A DNA stretch of 64,000 nucleotides, taken from Anaerolineae bacterium (GTDB lineage: Bacteria > Chloroflexota > Anaerolineae > Anaerolineales > E44-bin32). The translations under genes and the position numbers were made by a program. The notes under the pieces are model-generated. The model was not told the DNA's origin. It ran no database searches and worked only from the letters and a program-made list of their open reading frames with translations. Positions within the stretch are counted from its first letter, which is position 1. Each line of letters opens with the position of its first letter. Location: NCBI GenBank assembly GCA_011174825.1, contig DUEZ01000070.1, positions 19,649-83,648 of the forward strand. Reading direction: 5' to 3'. Positions 8,514 to 17,296 of this stretch are shown here, piece after piece.

Positions 8514-8542
8514 TTGACTTTAGGAAGAATATAATTTATAAT
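8514..8542 (+). promoter_or_regulatory. Strong sigma-70-type promoter for the DoxX-like gene
   Basis: TTGACT (8514-8519) and TATAAT (8537-8542) are separated by exactly 17 bases. A nearly symmetric GATAAA-A-TTTATC dyad lies just downstream around 8555-8567 and could be an operator. Confidence 0.7.
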
Positions 8543-8622
8543 AATGTATAATAGGATAAAATTTATCTTATTAGTCAATATATTGTCATCAGTAGAAAGG
8601 GATAGTTGGAGGGATGTCAAAC

Positions 8623-9225
8623 ATGTCTGACATAGTCACACGAAAAGGGAAAATTATCCAAGATCCACCAATTGCGCGCTGGTTGTTCAGCAACGTACGC
8701 GCAGCTTGGTTATGGTTGCCTCTACGCATTTGGCTTGGTTATCGTTGGATCGATGCTTCATTACACAAAATTAATAATCCTGCCTGGGTCAGCACGGGTG
8801 AGGCGCTCAAAGGCTTCTGGATGAATGCCGTCTCGATCCCCGAAGGGGGACGCCCACCAATCGCTTTTGATTGGTATCGCGATTTCATCCAAATGCTTCT
8901 TGACGCAGGATCGTATACCTGGTTTGGTAAGCTCATCGCCTATGGGGAGATGCTGGTTGGGGTGGCCTTGATCCTTGGTGTCTTCACAGGCATCGCGGCA
9001 TTCTTCGGCGCCTTTCTGAACTGGAACTTCATGATGGCTGGATCGGCGAGCACCAATCCTTTGATGTTCCTGTTTTCTTTTGGACTTATCTTGGCCTGGA
9101 AGGTGGCCGGGCAGGTTGGTCTGGATCGTGTTCTGCTGGCCTGGTTCGGAGTACCATGGCAATGGGAGTTGCCTTTAAGCGAATCGGACATAAAAGAGCG
9201 TGAGCTGGCGGGCGCTTCTGATTAG
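8623..9225 (+). CDS. DoxX/DoxD-like membrane protein
   Basis: About 200 residues with four membrane helices. It shows the DoxX-like pattern LRIWLGYRWIDASLHKI after the first helix, then KLIAYGEMLVGVALILGVFTGIAAFFGAFLNWNFMMAGSASTNPLMFLFSFGLILAW. Relatives include the small subunit of thiosulfate:quinone oxidoreductase (DoxD) and many uncharacterised quinone-associated membrane proteins. The ATG at 8623 is chosen because GGAGGG (8608-8613) lies nine bases before it. The ATG at 8614 would abut that site. No DoxA or sulfur gene is adjacent, so the substrate is open. Confidence 0.75.
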   Translation: MSDIVTRKGKIIQDPPIARWLFSNVRAAWLWLPLRIWLGYRWIDASLHKINNPAWVSTGEALKGFWMNAVSIPEGGRPPIAFDWYRDFIQMLLDAGSYTWFGKLIAYGEMLVGVALILGVFTGIAAFFGAFLNWNFMMAGSASTNPLMFLFSFGLILAWKVAGQVGLDRVLLAWFGVPWQWELPLSESDIKERELAGASD

Positions 9226-9248
9226 ATGATTGTCCACCCTCATACTCC

Positions 9249-9283
9249 GAAAAGGGCGACGCAGCAATGAGCCGCCTTTTTTC
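9249..9283 (+). terminator. Possible terminator after the DoxX-like gene
   Basis: AAAAGGGCG and CGCCTTTTTT form an imperfect stem (one bulged G) ending in a T-run, 24 bases after the stop codon. Confidence 0.5.
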
Positions 9284-9476
9284 ATTCCGGGTCTCGATCT
9301 ACAGACTTGTTTTCTCTAAGGAGAAGTGGCTGGACTCTCATCAACGGGCTGTGTAAAGGGTTATGATGACATCTGTGATTGTGTCGATTATTGTAGCGGG
9401 AAATCTCGACAAGATGAAAGAGCAAGACAAGCACCTTGGGTAGTAGAGGGAAGCCGGATTGATCGTTATCTGAAAA

Positions 9477-9502
9477 GAAAGCGCCCGCGAGGGTGCTTTT
9501 TC
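9477..9502 (+). terminator. Third copy of the tRNA-type terminator hairpin
   Basis: GAAAGCGCCC-GCGA-GGGTGCTTTT closely resembles the hairpins at 3867 and 6126. No tRNA remnant is visible before it. The surrounding gap 9226-9591 holds no supported gene. The reading frame at 9326-9523 runs through this hairpin and is rejected. Confidence 0.6.
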
Positions 9503-9591
9503 CTACTTAAATATATGGCATGAATTATCTAATGCAATCACTTTCTCCGCGGATAAGACCACAATCTTTGAAAAATTTGTGCACTGATTGG

Positions 9592-10344
9592 TCACCAAGG
9601 AAATCGCTTGCGCAGCTCCCGAGCGCGTGCACGGCTGAGATCAAGCTCGACGCCGGTATTCAAGCGCAGCTTATAACTACTTTTGAACCAAGGAATGATC
9701 TCTTGAATTTGATCCAGGTTTACGATCACAGAGCGGTGGGCGCGGAAAAAGTGTTCAGGATCGAGGCGAACTTCCAAATTGTCCAATGTGCTTCTCGTGG
9801 CATACGCTGCCTCTCCCGTGTGTGCCATCAACACGCCTTGCTCGATGCCGATCCAATCGATCTCGCTGACATCGAGTAGCCGGATCTTCTCACGATCCTG
9901 TACCGCCAAACGGGTCAAGTAACGCCCTTGCTCAACCAGGCTCTCGAAGAGGGAACCCGATCTCTGGGCAAGGGCTCCCTTCGAAAAGGTCGTAGTTCTC
10001 GCCCGGTGGACAGCGGCTTCTAAGCGATCTTGGCTGTAAGGTTTCAGCAGGTAATCTAATGCGCTCACCTCAAAGGCGCGCAAGGCATATGCATCATACG
10101 CGGTGACGAAGATGATAGGAGGTGGTTTTTGCAACGCATCTAGGACCCCAAAACCATCCAGACCTGGCATCTGAATGTCGAGCAGCGCAAGATCCGGTTG
10201 GAGGCGTTCGATCTGCTCAATGGCCTGTAAACCGTCCTCGGCTTCACCGATCACCTCGATGCCTTCGATTTTGGAAAGCATGCGCCGGAGTCGTTCCCTG
10301 GCGGGGGCCTCGTCATCGACAATTACGACCTTGGTCGAGTTCAT
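9592..10344 (-). CDS. LytTR-type response regulator
   Basis: A two-domain regulator of 250 residues. The N-terminal receiver has the acidic pair D10/D11, phosphoacceptor D56 in LALLDIQMPG, a conserved T in FVTAYD and a K in YLLKPYS. The C-terminal LytTR DNA-binding domain (about 145-250) has the typical ATRSTLDNLEVRLDPEHFFRAHRSVIVNL stretch, shown here in two parts as TRSTLDNLEVRL and FFRAHRSVIVNL. It lies 56 bases downstream of the sensor kinase on the same strand, so it is the kinase's likely partner. LytTR regulators usually bind imperfect direct repeats upstream of targets, here plausibly the adjacent exporter genes. Confidence 0.92.
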   Translation of the reverse strand: MNSTKVVIVDDEAPARERLRRMLSKIEGIEVIGEAEDGLQAIEQIERLQPDLALLDIQMPGLDGFGVLDALQKPPPIIFVTAYDAYALRAFEVSALDYLLKPYSQDRLEAAVHRARTTTFSKGALAQRSGSLFESLVEQGRYLTRLAVQDREKIRLLDVSEIDWIGIEQGVLMAHTGEAAYATRSTLDNLEVRLDPEHFFRAHRSVIVNLDQIQEIIPWFKSSYKLRLNTGVELDLSRARARELRKRFPW

Positions 10345-10400
10345 TCCTGGTGCACCTCTGCTTTACACATTCTGAATAAGATGAGTCCACTACAATGTGA

Positions 10401-11501
10401 TTAATGCTCCACCTCAACACCTACAACACCTTCTTCGGAACCATCACCCTCTATCCAAGGGATGTGAATTGTAAAGACCGTCCCACGGGGGACGTTGTCC
10501 TCAATTTGCAAACCATAACCTTCGCCGAAGATGTTTTTTAAGCGCGCATCTACGTTGCGCAGTCCCACCCCCTTGGAATCCTCTAAGTTGAAAGCAACCG
10601 GTATGCCTGGACCATGGTCGGCGATTTGGATCAAGATGACATTATCCTCTCTATACAACCGTAACATCAGGTCGATGCGACCTCTTTCGTCCTGCCCGTG
10701 TTGGATCGCATTCTCGACGAGCGGTTGAAGGATGAGACTGGGGACGAGGATGTCCAAACTCGGCAGCCCGATATGGCGCGTGATCTTAAGTCGGTCTCCG
10801 AAACGAACACGCTCAATCTCCAGGTAATCGTCGACAAATGCCAGTTCATCCGCTAAAGACACCTGTCCATGCTCGCTGGCAACAAGCACGTAGCGAAACA
10901 TCTCTGCCAAGCGTTCGATGGTGTCCTCTGCGTGAGAAGGGTCGCTGTGAGTAAGCTCGGCGATACTGTTCAAAGTGTTGAAAAGAAAATGGGGGTTGAT
11001 CTGTGCCTTGAGTGCCTTGAGTTCCGCTTGCGCTTTCAGCGTCCTGAGTTGTTCTTCCAACATCTCTTTGGCTTTGAGATCACGGTAGAACTCCGAAGCG
11101 TAACGAATGGAACGTATGATCAGGACCAAGCCGAATAAGAGGGCAACCGATGTCCAGATCGACATGCCGTTCGTTGAAATCCCAAACAATCGACCACAGA
11201 GCCAGAATGCAAAAAGCCCTCCAATGATCGTCTCGCCAACCGCGAACGCGATCTCAAGGATGAGTCTGTGGTCACGATTGAGATGCAGCAATCGAGGATG
11301 TAGAAATCTGTAATCCAGGGTGAAGATGATCATGAGGGTGAGGCTGATGGTTCCGCTGATACCAAAGGAGACGGGATAATTGCCCATCTGTTTGCCAAAG
11401 AATAAGCCAAAGAGGGTCGTCATCAATAGGATGAATAAGACATAGCGGAGAGCACCCTTCCGGCTCCATCCCTGTCGAACCTCGGTCATTATCGCCCTCA
11501 T
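10401..11501 (-). CDS. LytS/YehU-type sensor histidine kinase
   Basis: A membrane kinase of 366 residues from the preferred ATG at 11501, which follows a GAGGTG site; a longer frame to 11600 lacks one. About four N-terminal helices (residues 18-130) precede a short coiled coil. The His_kinase domain follows, with phosphoacceptor His in AQINPHFLFN at residue 171. A HATPase_c domain has an N-box PLVENAIQHG and a G-box DHGPGIP, with a second glycine-rich stretch GVGLRNVDARL. There is no extracytoplasmic sensor domain, so it may sense a membrane state or work with the ABC exporter encoded just upstream. Confidence 0.9.
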   Translation of the reverse strand: MRAIMTEVRQGWSRKGALRYVLFILLMTTLFGLFFGKQMGNYPVSFGISGTISLTLMIIFTLDYRFLHPRLLHLNRDHRLILEIAFAVGETIIGGLFAFWLCGRLFGISTNGMSIWTSVALLFGLVLIIRSIRYASEFYRDLKAKEMLEEQLRTLKAQAELKALKAQINPHFLFNTLNSIAELTHSDPSHAEDTIERLAEMFRYVLVASEHGQVSLADELAFVDDYLEIERVRFGDRLKITRHIGLPSLDILVPSLILQPLVENAIQHGQDERGRIDLMLRLYREDNVILIQIADHGPGIPVAFNLEDSKGVGLRNVDARLKNIFGEGYGLQIEDNVPRGTVFTIHIPWIEGDGSEEGVVGVEVEH

Positions 11502-11590
11502 ATTCACCTCTATGATAGTGCCTTTCGCCTCACACACAAAGTGTTGCGCGTACCATCTGTCCGATGATCCACGCGCGTGGTTCCTACATA

Positions 11591-12403
11591 TCACGTCCAA
11601 CGGAAGGTTCGAAGCGCGACGACCCAGCTACCCACCATCCACAGAAGGAGCAGGCATAAGTTGGCGGTGTTGGTCATCAGACTTGCTCCTTCAACCATCA
11701 CACTCCGGAAAGGGCTGACGAAATAAGTCAATGGCAGACAGCGGGCGATGATGCGCAGCACATTTGGAAGGACTTCGAGGGGGACAAAGGCACCACTGAG
11801 AAGCAACATCGGGATATAGATCGCGTGGACCGCCACGATCGCAGCATCGTGTGACTTGGTGAAGTTACCCAGGCAATATCCTAGTCCAGCGACCGTCAGC
11901 GTGCCGACGAGAAGCAGGAAACCGAGATCCCACCAATTTCCCTTCAAACTAAATTCAGAAGATACAAGCCCCACCGCGAAGATCAGGGCCACTTCAATTA
12001 CAACAAGCACGAACGCGTTGAGCGCTTTTGCCAGTAGGTAGACCCAGGCCCTTATGGGCGTACCTCCAAGCTGCTTAGTCAGACCGCTGGAACGCTCCCG
12101 GACTACTTTTGGGACCAATCCCTCGAACCCGGCTGCGATGATGCAGTAAACGATCATCCCCAACATCATGAAGGTGATTGGAGAGTACCTCATCAGGAAG
12201 TCCGAATCGCCTCCAAGCCCGCGGAATAATTGGCCGTAGATGTCGCCCAACATGCCTTCTCGACTCAGGTAGACGAAGAGAGCCATCCCCAACATCGGAA
12301 CGAAAAAGGTGAGGAAAACAGCTTCCCCGCTGCGCAGAAATAACCGCGCTTCGTTGATGACTTGCTGCTGGATGCAGCGAATGGTGTGTATCGACTTATA
12401 CAT
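11591..12403 (-). CDS. ABC-2 type exporter permease (second)
   Basis: A 270-residue protein with six predicted membrane helices. It begins with an N-terminal cytoplasmic segment QVINEARLFLRSGEAVFLTF, typical of ABC-2 permeases, and has the conserved late segment VPLEVLPNVLRIIARCLPLTYFVSPFRSVMV. It starts three bases after the first permease ends and resembles it, so the two probably form a heterodimer driven by the shared ATPase. The exported substrate (drug, lipid, polysaccharide or peptide) cannot be told. Confidence 0.88.
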   Translation of the reverse strand: MYKSIHTIRCIQQQVINEARLFLRSGEAVFLTFFVPMLGMALFVYLSREGMLGDIYGQLFRGLGGDSDFLMRYSPITFMMLGMIVYCIIAAGFEGLVPKVVRERSSGLTKQLGGTPIRAWVYLLAKALNAFVLVVIEVALIFAVGLVSSEFSLKGNWWDLGFLLLVGTLTVAGLGYCLGNFTKSHDAAIVAVHAIYIPMLLLSGAFVPLEVLPNVLRIIARCLPLTYFVSPFRSVMVEGASLMTNTANLCLLLLWMVGSWVVALRTFRWT

Positions 12404-12406
12404 GGT

Positions 12407-13144
12407 TTACTCCCAACGAAAGGTCTTTATGGCGATCATCCCGGCACCTACTAAGCATACTAAAAGGACGATCCATTCCTTGGTGTAGGACCAGGGAGAA
12501 TCACCAAATAACATGACGCCCCGCAGCAAACTTACGAGATAGGTCAGCGGCAGCACACTCGCCAATTCTCGCAGGACCGGCGGCATAGCAGCGAGTGGAA
12601 AGAGGGTGCCACATAAGAATTGCATGGGGAATGAGAGCGCGCGCGCCGCTGCGCTTGCCACGTTGGTGTTTCTGCTGATGCCGCTTAGGGCGATACCCAT
12701 GGTTGCGAATACAAACGCCCCGACGAGTAGGATGATAAAACCCCAGAGTAGATTGCCCGAGATCTGCGCATGGAAAAGAAGCACATTAAGGGCGATCATG
12801 ATGCTGGTCTGTAGAAGAATTATGAGTGTGGCGGTTACGACCTTGGCGCCTAAGAGTGTGGCTGTTCGAAGCGGGGTGGCCCCGATCCGCTTGAGAACCC
12901 CCTCTTCGCGCTGCTGCGCCAACGCGACCCCAAGGTTTTCGAACGCTGCGCTCGAAATCACCATTCCAATCCCACCTGCGATCAGAAAACTGCTATATGA
13001 AATCCCCTCTACTTGCCCTCCCTGATTTAGGTAACCAAAGAAGAGCACGGTGAGGACAGGGAACACGATCACAAAAGTGACCACGGCTCGATCTCGTAGG
13101 AACAAGGTCAGTTCTGTGCTAACCTGATGGCGAAATGCCTTCAT
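12407..13144 (-). CDS. ABC-2 type exporter permease (first)
   Basis: A 245-residue six-helix permease. The amphipathic start FRHQVSTELTLFLRDRAVV is followed by LAQQREEGVLKRIGATPLR, the coupling-helix-like region of ABC-2 proteins, and by the FPLAAMPPVLRELASVLPLTYLVSLLRGVM ending seen in drug exporters. Its ATG overlaps the stop of the ATPase gene by four bases (ATGA), indicating translational coupling. Confidence 0.88.
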   Translation of the reverse strand: MKAFRHQVSTELTLFLRDRAVVTFVIVFPVLTVLFFGYLNQGGQVEGISYSSFLIAGGIGMVISSAAFENLGVALAQQREEGVLKRIGATPLRTATLLGAKVVTATLIILLQTSIMIALNVLLFHAQISGNLLWGFIILLVGAFVFATMGIALSGISRNTNVASAAARALSFPMQFLCGTLFPLAAMPPVLRELASVLPLTYLVSLLRGVMLFGDSPWSYTKEWIVLLVCLVGAGMIAIKTFRWE

Positions 13145-14058
13145 GCTCGAATCCTCCTACCGGTTAGTTGAATAAATACATCCTCAAGCGAGGCTCCCTC
13201 TACGTGCAATCCTCGGAGACGAAAGCCGTTTTCCTCCGAGAGCGCGATCAGGGACTTCAAGGCGGGCTCTGCCTCTTGAGCGAATAGTGTATAAGTGCCG
13301 CGTCCATGTTCCACCACGCTCGTTATATGTGGCATGGATCGCAACTTATCCGTGTCCAGGTTGCCTTCCGTTGTGAATTCGATACGGTTCTCCACGTGAG
13401 CGCTTGCCCTCAAACTTTTAGGCGTGTCCAGAGCAATGATGCGCCCGTAGTCGATGATCGCCACGCGATCACAAAGCCTCTCCGCCTCTTCGATGTAGTG
13501 GGTGGTCAGGAAAACCGTTTTCCCCTCTTGTCGACCGCGATTGATCCAGTTCCAGATAGCTCGTCTGGATTGCGGATCGAGGCCAGCTGTTGGTTCGTCA
13601 AGGAAGAGCAGATCTGGGTCGTTAATGAGCGTCAAGATGAAGACCACTCGCTGGCGTTGACCACCGGACAATTCACGTATGAACGCCCTCTCCTTCGCTT
13701 CAAGGCCAATCATCTCCAATAAGGTCTTGGGGTCAACCGCATTGCGATAATAGCTTGCAAAGAGCCTGAGCAACTCACCTACGCGCAGATCCTGATAGAG
13801 CTCCGTTTCTTGCAGCATGACTCCGATTCTCTCTTGGAGTTCATAGCGATCTGCTTGCGGATCCAGTCCCAGCACCTTCACCTCGCCTTGATCCTGACGA
13901 TGAAAGCCCTCAAGGATCTCGATGGTTGTTGTTTTCCCAGCACCGTTGGGTCCTAAGAAGCCGAAGACTTCTCCCTGATGCACTTGAAAACTGATCCCAT
14001 CCACGGCCTTCACTTCGCTATAGTGTTTCTGTAGGTTTTGCACATGGATCACGTTCAT
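13141..14058 (-). CDS. ABC exporter ATP-binding protein (DrrA/CcmA type)
   Basis: A 305-residue ATPase with Walker A GPNGAGKTT, Q-loop VMLQETELY, signature LSGGQRQRV, Walker B DLLFLDEPTAGLD and H-loop TTHYIEEAERL. A C-terminal extension of about 85 residues is typical of DrrA-like exporter ATPases. It is the first gene of a five-gene minus-strand unit (ATPase, two permeases, kinase, regulator). The AAAGGAAAG site lies 6-7 bases before the ATG. The 5' leader carries a large inverted repeat (14087-14195). Confidence 0.93.
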   Translation of the reverse strand: MNVIHVQNLQKHYSEVKAVDGISFQVHQGEVFGFLGPNGAGKTTTIEILEGFHRQDQGEVKVLGLDPQADRYELQERIGVMLQETELYQDLRVGELLRLFASYYRNAVDPKTLLEMIGLEAKERAFIRELSGGQRQRVVFILTLINDPDLLFLDEPTAGLDPQSRRAIWNWINRGRQEGKTVFLTTHYIEEAERLCDRVAIIDYGRIIALDTPKSLRASAHVENRIEFTTEGNLDTDKLRSMPHITSVVEHGRGTYTLFAQEAEPALKSLIALSEENGFRLRGLHVEGASLEDVFIQLTGRRIRA

Positions 14059-14086
14059 GGTTCTCTTTCCTTTCTATCTATGACTC

Positions 14087-14195
14087 CACTGAAAAAGCTC
14101 AACCGCGAGAGCAGGATCGGTATGTGTGCGGATGTGGGTTTCGCCCAGACTCCTGCATATGCCCCTCCCTGCTCCTCGCAGGCTCTTTTTCAGTG
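14087..14195. repeat. Large imperfect inverted repeat upstream of the exporter operon
   Basis: The left arm from 14087 (CACTGAAAAAGCTC...GCGAGAGCAGG) and the right arm to 14195 (CCTGCTCCTCGC...GCTCTTTTTCAGTG) pair over roughly 25-28 positions with a few mismatches. They enclose about 50 bases, including a small GTGGG/CCCA-type hairpin. The element lies 30 bases before the ATPase start codon. It could be a small transposable-element remnant or a structured leader RNA. No coding frame across it is credible. Confidence 0.65.
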
Positions 14196-14727
14196 CAGCC
14201 ATCTATGCATTCCGTCCTGGAACGGACAAAGATCACGAGACTCGACGCTTCGCATGTGATTTTCCATGCCGGGTTTGTATATAGATGCTGCACTAACGCG
14301 TGACTGCTGCTTGGGTGAAGAACGAACGCGTCGACATGTTCCACGTTGAAAGACTCACGTCTTCCAAGGTCAGAATGCCACGCGTGTTTCACTTTGTTTT
14401 GGGCCATCTTTTCAAACCTCATCTCCTGTAAGATGGTAGCAAATTCATGAGCGTTCGTCTTGTGTTTTATCCCGAATGGTCGAAATTGGTGGTTAAGCTG
14501 TCAAATACGGGGTTTGAAATTGGGGCTTAGAAGGCTTTGGTGGGTACTCCGAATGCCTCAATTGGAGATTTAAATGGAAGTCGTGCGTTTATACTCAAAG
14601 GATGTTTATACTCGGAGATGATCTCGAGTCCTTGGAGATATTTGGGGCAGGGACCGATTCAGTAAATGGATAAAATTGCACCAGGGTTGGTGAATCCATA
14701 CTTTTCGTCTTGGAAAAAGCACCCAGT
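14196..14727. other. Intergenic between nagA and the exporter operon
   Basis: No supported gene. The minus-strand frame at 14099-14422 has no family features and overlaps the inverted repeat. The stretch lies between the promoter side of the exporter operon and the 3' end of nagA. Confidence 0.5.
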
Positions 14728-15897
14728 CTAAAGGTTGTTGTACACAATCTTCCCTTTGACCATGGTGAGGTAGACATTGATATTCTCGTCGATCACGGCA
14801 AGATTGGCATCCTTACCTACGGTTATGCTACCGACTTTGTTCGCAAGCCCCATCGCGCGAGCGGGGTTGAGGGTGGCCATCTTAACTGCCTCCGCCAGAG
14901 GTACATCCACCTTTTGAACCATGTTTCGGACGCATTGGTTCAACGTCGCGATGCTTCCTGCGATTGTGCCATCCTGGAGAGTTGCCTTTCCATCTTTGAC
15001 CGTAGCATCATGACCGAGCAATGTGTAATGTCCATCCGGAAGACCCGCACCAGCCATTGCATCGGTAATCAGAACAACGCGGTCAGTCCCCAAGCATTTG
15101 ACGAGAACCTTCATGGCGCAGGGATGCACGTGAACCAGATCGGCGATGAGCTCTGCGGTGATTTCATCGGAACTAAGGATGGCACCAATCATGCCTGGGT
15201 TACGGTGATGCAGACCTACTTGGGCGTTGAAAGTATGGGTAACATGGGTCCAATTGCCCTCGAAAACCTCTCTTCCGACCTCATAGCCAGCGGTGCTGTG
15301 AGCGATGGCAAGCACAACACCCGTACGTCGGAACAGGGAGGCCACTTCATCGGCTCCGGGTAATTCTGGAGCCATGGTCATTTGACGAATCCATCCCTTG
15401 CCAGCCTGGAGATAAGCTTCGGCTTCCTCAATGGATGGATCATGAAGCCAATCCGGATTCTGGGCACCCTTCTTCTCAACGTTAAGAAATGGTCCTTCAA
15501 GGTGAATACCCAACGCTTCTGCACCGGGCAATTCATTATTAAAAAGTTCAACATATTGTTTGATGAGTTCAGTCAGCTGCTTTGCATCGGGCGCAAGGAT
15601 CGTGGTCAAGAATCCTGTGACGCCGTTTTTCACGACCCATTTGGAATAACCTTCCAAATCCTCGGACAGCGTGTCCGCAATGCCGAAGGTGATCCCATAA
15701 CCTCCGTGGACGTGGATGTTGATCAGGCCAGGTATGACAATGCGGTTGCGCATGTCCAAGTGTAGGCCATCGACAGCGGGTGCGGATTCCATGGGTCCTA
15801 CATAGGAGATCTTGCTCGAATCGGATACCACAATTGCGCTTCGTTCCAGGATCTCGTTCGGGGTGATGATGGTTGCGTAGTCAAGTAGGGTAGCCAT
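14728..15897 (-). CDS. nagA: N-acetylglucosamine-6-phosphate deacetylase
   Basis: A 389-residue amidohydrolase-superfamily enzyme that removes acetate from GlcNAc-6-phosphate in amino sugar and peptidoglycan recycling. Metal and substrate motifs appear in order: GLINIHVHGGYG, LGIHLEGPFLN, AIAHSTAG, WTHVTHTFNAQ (NagA usually has HTFNAM), and the catalytic Asp in VLITDAMAG, followed by DGTIAGS. An AAGGAG site lies nine bases before the ATG. No nagB or PTS gene is adjacent, so it is orphaned from the rest of the pathway here. Confidence 0.93.
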   Translation of the reverse strand: MATLLDYATIITPNEILERSAIVVSDSSKISYVGPMESAPAVDGLHLDMRNRIVIPGLINIHVHGGYGITFGIADTLSEDLEGYSKWVVKNGVTGFLTTILAPDAKQLTELIKQYVELFNNELPGAEALGIHLEGPFLNVEKKGAQNPDWLHDPSIEEAEAYLQAGKGWIRQMTMAPELPGADEVASLFRRTGVVLAIAHSTAGYEVGREVFEGNWTHVTHTFNAQVGLHHRNPGMIGAILSSDEITAELIADLVHVHPCAMKVLVKCLGTDRVVLITDAMAGAGLPDGHYTLLGHDATVKDGKATLQDGTIAGSIATLNQCVRNMVQKVDVPLAEAVKMATLNPARAMGLANKVGSITVGKDANLAVIDENINVYLTMVKGKIVYNNL

Positions 15898-16162
15898 AGT
15901 TATTATCTCCTTGTGTCAGAATCTACTTCTCTACATTTCGTTTTGCCCGCCCTCGAAGAGTTACATTGAGGGATGGTTTCGGTTGGTGAGGTGGAAAGGA
16001 TACGGTAGAGCATCGATGCTCATACGCTCCTTTCCGCCAAGTTTTAGAGGATGAGCTAAGTCGATAAGTCTGACTCGTTCTATAAACCTGGTAGACTCTG
16101 CTCTCCTTTTGCTATCTTCGGTGTGCGATCTTATGAGGCTGTAGGGGTTGTCCTTATTTGAT

Positions 16163-16612
16163 TCAGTCATAAGCTGCACGCGTCGCTTCATCCGCCAGAG
16201 TGGGCTCGAGAAGGTGCTGCCAGGCAGGATCCTCCCAAGTGCCCAGCCGTGTATGCATTTTTAAATATTTCTCCGGAATGGGATGCGTTCCTATGACCAC
16301 CTTCACGCCGTATCGTTCCTCGAGAAAGGATTTGAACGTCAGAACATAGGGGCAAGGGGGATAGCCCACGATCATGCCGGTTGCGAGATGGATGACCTGT
16401 GCCCCGTTTCTCACCATCTCATCACCGGCGTATTCGATATTTCCACCCGGACATCCATCACAGGTCGTGTAGCCGACCAGTTCGACTTCGGTGTCAGCGT
16501 ATTGGCTGAAGGCACCTTCGCTGTTCTTCATGGCTCGTAAGCATTTCCCTCCTGCACAGCGACGATATCGATCGCAAATGATAATACCTATACCGATCGA
16601 CTTGGAGTTCAT
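16163..16612 (-). CDS. CGGC-domain protein
   Basis: A protein of about 149 residues matching the CGGC domain family by an N-terminal IIICDRYRRCAGGKC, a central GYTTCDGCPGGNIEYAGDEM and VIHLATGMIVGYPPCPY. Clustered conserved cysteines suggest binding of a metal or iron-sulfur cluster, but no activity is established for the family. Two consecutive ATGs follow an AAAGGAG; the second (16612) has the better spacing. Confidence 0.8.
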   Translation of the reverse strand: MNSKSIGIGIIICDRYRRCAGGKCLRAMKNSEGAFSQYADTEVELVGYTTCDGCPGGNIEYAGDEMVRNGAQVIHLATGMIVGYPPCPYVLTFKSFLEERYGVKVVIGTHPIPEKYLKMHTRLGTWEDPAWQHLLEPTLADEATRAAYD

Positions 16613-16680
16613 CATGGCTCCTTTACTCTAATGTGCATAACAGCTTGCATATCCTTCCACCACTCTGATACTGAGGGCTT

Positions 16681-17187
16681 CTACGATCCATTGAGTGGAT
16701 TGGAGAGAACTTCAAGAATGCAGACGGGATTCCCAATGAGCATAGGAACCCTGAGACGATAGTCCTCATAATCCTTCCCGAATTTCTCTAATAGCTCCAC
16801 CTCTTCTACCAGGAACAAGAATCCGAAAATCCATATCCACTGTGACACCACAATCAGGATGAATGACCAGACATGACCAATAGCCAGACCAAGCGAGGTC
16901 ATAAACAACCCGATGAAGATGTGATGAGGGTGTCGGAGGCAGCGGTAGATGTCGGTGGTGACCAATTTGCTGGTGCACCCCCATTCTTCTGGTTTCCCTA
17001 TACGGTTGAGCAACCTGCCCGCCCTTTTCAAAGGAAAATGTAGCAGAAACATCCCCGCAAGGCCGGTGATACGAAGCCATACGGGAAAGGGGCTGGTCTG
17101 CAGGGTGAGGTCTGTAATGATTCCACCAGCAACCGTGGTGCCAACCAAAATGAGCCAAAGGATGAGTCTTATTTGACATACGGACAT
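16681..17187 (-). CDS. Isoprenylcysteine carboxyl methyltransferase-like / phospholipid methyltransferase family
   Basis: About 168 residues with four to five membrane helices. The C-terminal half holds the family signature LVTTDIYRCLRHPHHIFIGLFMTSLGLAI, given here as DIYRCLRHPHH, then EEVELLEKFGKDYEDYRLRVPML. These RHP and EE...Y..Y elements form the SAM pocket in ICMT/PEMT-like enzymes. The ATG at 17187 has an AAAGGA site about nine bases upstream and is preferred to the GTG at 17220. The bacterial substrate is unknown; phospholipids or small hydrophobic thiols are options. Confidence 0.75.
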   Translation of the reverse strand: MSVCQIRLILWLILVGTTVAGGIITDLTLQTSPFPVWLRITGLAGMFLLHFPLKRAGRLLNRIGKPEEWGCTSKLVTTDIYRCLRHPHHIFIGLFMTSLGLAIGHVWSFILIVVSQWIWIFGFLFLVEEVELLEKFGKDYEDYRLRVPMLIGNPVCILEVLSNPLNGS

Positions 17188-17296
17188 ACTTAAACGTCCT
17201 TTTTCTTTGGGATGAGACACCGAAGCGCTAAGCTTACGAACCCTTCCTTTTCATCAAGAGTTTCCATTGATAAGACTCCTACACTTCATATCCGGG

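Noticed and set aside
9326..9523. 65-residue frame before the LytTR gene
   Set aside because: It crosses a terminator hairpin and has an irregular composition.
14099..14422. 107-residue minus-strand frame upstream of the exporter
   Set aside because: It overlaps the inverted repeat and has no recognisable protein features.
14710..15363. 217-residue plus-strand frame
   Set aside because: It is antisense to nagA, whose catalytic motifs are complete.
15961..16191. 76-residue frame between nagA and the CGGC gene
   Set aside because: No motif, no ribosome site, and it overlaps the end of the CGGC gene.
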